Origin: Desulfatibacillum alkenivorans DSM 16219
GTDB lineage: Bacteria > Desulfobacterota > Desulfobacteria > Desulfobacterales > Desulfatibacillaceae
DNA: 64,000 nt
Direction: 5' to 3'
Assembly (NCBI RefSeq): GCF_900142135.1
Contig: NZ_FQZU01000023.1
Coordinates: 30,006 to 94,005 of the forward strand
How positions within the stretch are numbered: position 1 is the first letter of the stretch; every line of letters begins with the position of its first letter. The notes under the pieces are model-generated. The model saw only the letters and a program-made list of their open reading frames with translations, made no database searches and was not told the DNA's origin. Positions 62,772 to 64,000 of the stretch are shown here, in pieces. The position numbers were made by a program, and so were the translations under genes.

Positions 62772-62820
62772 TTGACTTTGCAACGCAAACTTGGCTAAAC
62801 TTGGTACAGGCTCGTACCAA
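62772..62820 (+). promoter_or_regulatory. Promoter and TetR-type operator of the membrane protein gene
   Basis: A -35-like TTGACT at 62772-62777 and a -10-like TAAACT at 62796-62801 (18-bp spacing) precede the membrane-protein gene. TTGGTACAGGCTCGTACCAA at 62801-62820 is a palindrome with 7-bp perfect arms and a 6-bp spacer, starting at the end of the -10. TetR binding there would block transcription. This is inference from position and symmetry. Confidence 0.65.
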
Positions 62821-62865
62821 AATTAATCAACAATGGGACTTTACAGGTAAATCAGGAGGGGAGCC

Positions 62866-63456
62866 ATGACAATACCTTTGGATGCCACGTTGACGACAGC
62901 CTTGGGAGTTGCTTTTCATATGGCGGCGGGGGAGCGCCTGGAGGCCGGCGGTCCGGCCCAAGCAGGTGCAGGCGCCCCGTCCGGCGCGCGATCTTTGTTA
63001 AGCAGCCCGTATTATCGTTGGGGCATGGCGTACAACACGGCGGTGGGTATGGGCATTGCGGTAGCGGCCTACGCCTTGCAGCCGGACTGGATGTGGATGT
63101 ACTGGCTGGACGCCTCGCGTTTGCCGATTTGGACGGTCCTATACGTTTTCTTGCTGTATCCGGCCATGTTCACCTTTGGATTTTTACTTGCCCATGAGGC
63201 GAAAAAGCTCAGGCCCGGGGGAGGGGGCGCGCTCCTGACCGGTTTGCTGGCCTTGCTTCTCTGCTTCATTGCGGCGACCTGGGGCCGGATCTGGAACGTG
63301 GGGACGATTTCGGAGTGGGACGCCGGCGCTTGCACGCCTTTGATCGGCGCCGGGTTTGCGGCCCTGCCGCTCACCTGGGTTTTGTCGATCGGGTTTGCCG
63401 TGGCCATTGTTTCTCTTGTTTGGGTTTTCAAGAAGTTCGCCAGGGGGCTGGAGTAG
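62866..63456 (+). CDS. Integral membrane protein controlled by TetR regulator
   Basis: The 196-residue protein has four to five predicted helices: about 55-73, 85-110, 125-145 and 160-185. Its family is not recognised. The basic C-terminus (VFKKFARGLE) is probably cytoplasmic. It has a strong GGAGGGG site before ATG 62866. Because a TetR-type regulator is divergent with an operator in between, a role in ligand-linked transport or membrane modification is possible, but no substrate is shown. Confidence 0.7.
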   Translation: MTIPLDATLTTALGVAFHMAAGERLEAGGPAQAGAGAPSGARSLLSSPYYRWGMAYNTAVGMGIAVAAYALQPDWMWMYWLDASRLPIWTVLYVFLLYPAMFTFGFLLAHEAKKLRPGGGGALLTGLLALLLCFIAATWGRIWNVGTISEWDAGACTPLIGAGFAALPLTWVLSIGFAVAIVSLVWVFKKFARGLE

Positions 63457-63792
63457 CGCCGGTGCGTAGCGGCGGTTGATGTGTTGGGTTTCGCAAGCTC
63501 TGCCCAACCTGTGTAATTTCAAGTAAAAATAGTAGGTTGGGTAGAGCTTGGAAAGTGTTTTCTTCGAGGGGCGTCAATTTAAGGCTGGAATAATGATCAA
63601 AGCCAAAAAGTCATGTGCGAAACCCAACAAATGAATTTCCGGTTGAGCCAATTGCAAAACCCCATAGTGGGTGTGAATTAATCGGGGTTTGAACTTGAGT
63701 TTTCTTGAAAATAATCCACTGAAATAATTGAATAAGTGGAGAGAATATGCTATTCCCTCAATTAGATTCACGGTCTAAGAAACGAGGTGAAC
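63457..63792. other. Intergenic region with nested inverted repeat
   Basis: The 336-bp stretch has no credible gene; the minus-strand open frame at 63574-63771 has no family or ribosome site. It holds the nested inverted repeat at 63482-63629 and ends with the ribosome site of the transposase gene. Confidence 0.45.
63482..63629. repeat. Nested inverted repeat (cruciform-like element)
   Basis: Outer arms TGTTGGGTTTCGCA (63482-63495) and TGCGAAACCCAACA (63616-63629) match perfectly. Inner arms AAGCTCTGCCCAACCT (63495-63510) and AGGTTGGGTAGAGCTT (63534-63549) match with one mismatch. A related TTTGTTGGGTTTCGC fragment lies at 44116. Confidence 0.85.
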
Positions 63793-64000
63793 ATGCATAC
63801 TCTCTCCAGGATGTGGCATAGCATACAAAACACTCTTTTTCCATGGCTGGAAGAAGAGTTGGACCCATTGACGGAAAAACAGCGCCAATTCGTTTCCGTC
63901 ATGGAGCTTTTGGATCCCGTGCCCTTTCTTACACAGTTTCAATGGTGCGGCAACGGGCGCAAGCCAGAAGATCGCCTGAACCTGTTCAAAGCCTTTGTAG
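63793..64000 (+). CDS. Transposase, IS5/IS1182-type (N-terminal part)
   Basis: The gene begins at ATG 63793 with GAGGTG at about 63784 and runs off the right edge, so about 69 residues are visible. The sequence MHTLSRMWHSIQNTLFPWLE, then KQRQFVSVMELLDPVPFL and WCGNGRKPEDRLNLFKAFV, resembles the N-terminal region of IS1182/IS5-type transposases (helical DNA-binding part before the DDE domain). The catalytic DDE motif is beyond the window. Target site duplications cannot be assessed. Confidence 0.75.
   Translation, partial: MHTLSRMWHSIQNTLFPWLEEELDPLTEKQRQFVSVMELLDPVPFLTQFQWCGNGRKPEDRLNLFKAFV

Noticed and set aside
63574..63771. Minus-strand open frame of 65 codons near the nested repeat
   Set aside because: It overlaps the inverted repeat and has no family; likely chance.

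Overview
The window (about 55% GC, no rRNA or tRNA genes seen) looks like a chromosomal segment of a strictly anaerobic deltaproteobacterium, probably a sulfate reducer of the Desulfobacteraceae and close to Desulfatibacillum. This rests on many Fe-S and radical-SAM proteins, a complete two-subunit B12-dependent methylmalonyl-CoA mutase with its MeaB chaperone, a molybdopterin oxidoreductase, a heterodisulfide-reductase-like (GlcF/CCG) Fe-S protein, DUF169 proteins, an Fe2+ uptake operon, and many lipoproteins and outer-membrane proteins. The species assignment is inference.

Layout. 1-4.5 kb: a secreted protein cut by the left edge, then a DHH-CBS phosphoesterase, a CBS-pair protein and a TspO-like membrane protein. 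4.5-8.5 kb: a PPOX-fold protein, an NDH-2-like flavoprotein, a YjaB-like acetyltransferase, and a MarR regulator upstream of a ferredoxin-type protein with a clear MarR operator. 8.6-13.3 kb: a large hybrid sensor kinase with a periplasmic amino-acid-binding-like domain, and a PflX-like radical-SAM protein. 13.4-16.9 kb: fmdB-like gene, a Fur-FeoA fusion, feoA and feoB on the minus strand. 17-21.9 kb: a methyltransferase, an SDR epimerase and a 7TMR-DISM histidine kinase. 22-25.6 kb: a compact plus-strand operon DUF169-TPR-DUF169-HD hydrolase, the best candidate here for an undescribed system. 26.6-32.2 kb: methylmalonyl-CoA mutase operon mutA-mutB-meaB. 32.6-39 kb: a second FmdB-like protein, molybdopterin oxidoreductase, methyltransferase, thioredoxin and MscS channel. 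39.4-44 kb: vWA-OmpA lipoprotein and a giant DUF748/AsmA-like protein. 44.6-51.5 kb: B12-binding radical-SAM protein, GlcF-like protein, orphan TRAP binding protein, a choice-of-anchor lipoprotein and a cyclic-nucleotide-binding protein. 51.6-55 kb: three envelope lipoproteins, one FlgO-like, and an outer-membrane barrel protein. 55.4-62 kb: divergent phosphoglycerate kinase, CBS protein, cyclase-family hydrolase plus BKACE enzyme, a GNAT-nitrilase fusion and an HExxH protein. 62-64 kb: a TetR regulator divergent from a membrane protein with a palindromic operator between them, a nested inverted repeat, and the start of a transposase at the right edge.

How genes work together. mutA/mutB/meaB convert and protect the succinyl-CoA/methylmalonyl-CoA step used for propionate and for alkane- or fatty-acid-derived carbon skeletons. 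FeoA/FeoB import ferrous iron under a Fur protein that itself carries a FeoA domain. Two regulator-target pairs (MarR with the Fe-S protein, TetR with the membrane protein) have visible operators. The remaining genes are mostly single or two-gene units with frequent strand changes.

Repeats. Two families of dispersed intergenic repeats recur: a roughly 30-bp GGGGTCAAA element (six copies) and a roughly 200-bp element with a palindromic AGGGCAAGCCCT core (four full or partial copies). Both lie between genes, often just after stop codons.
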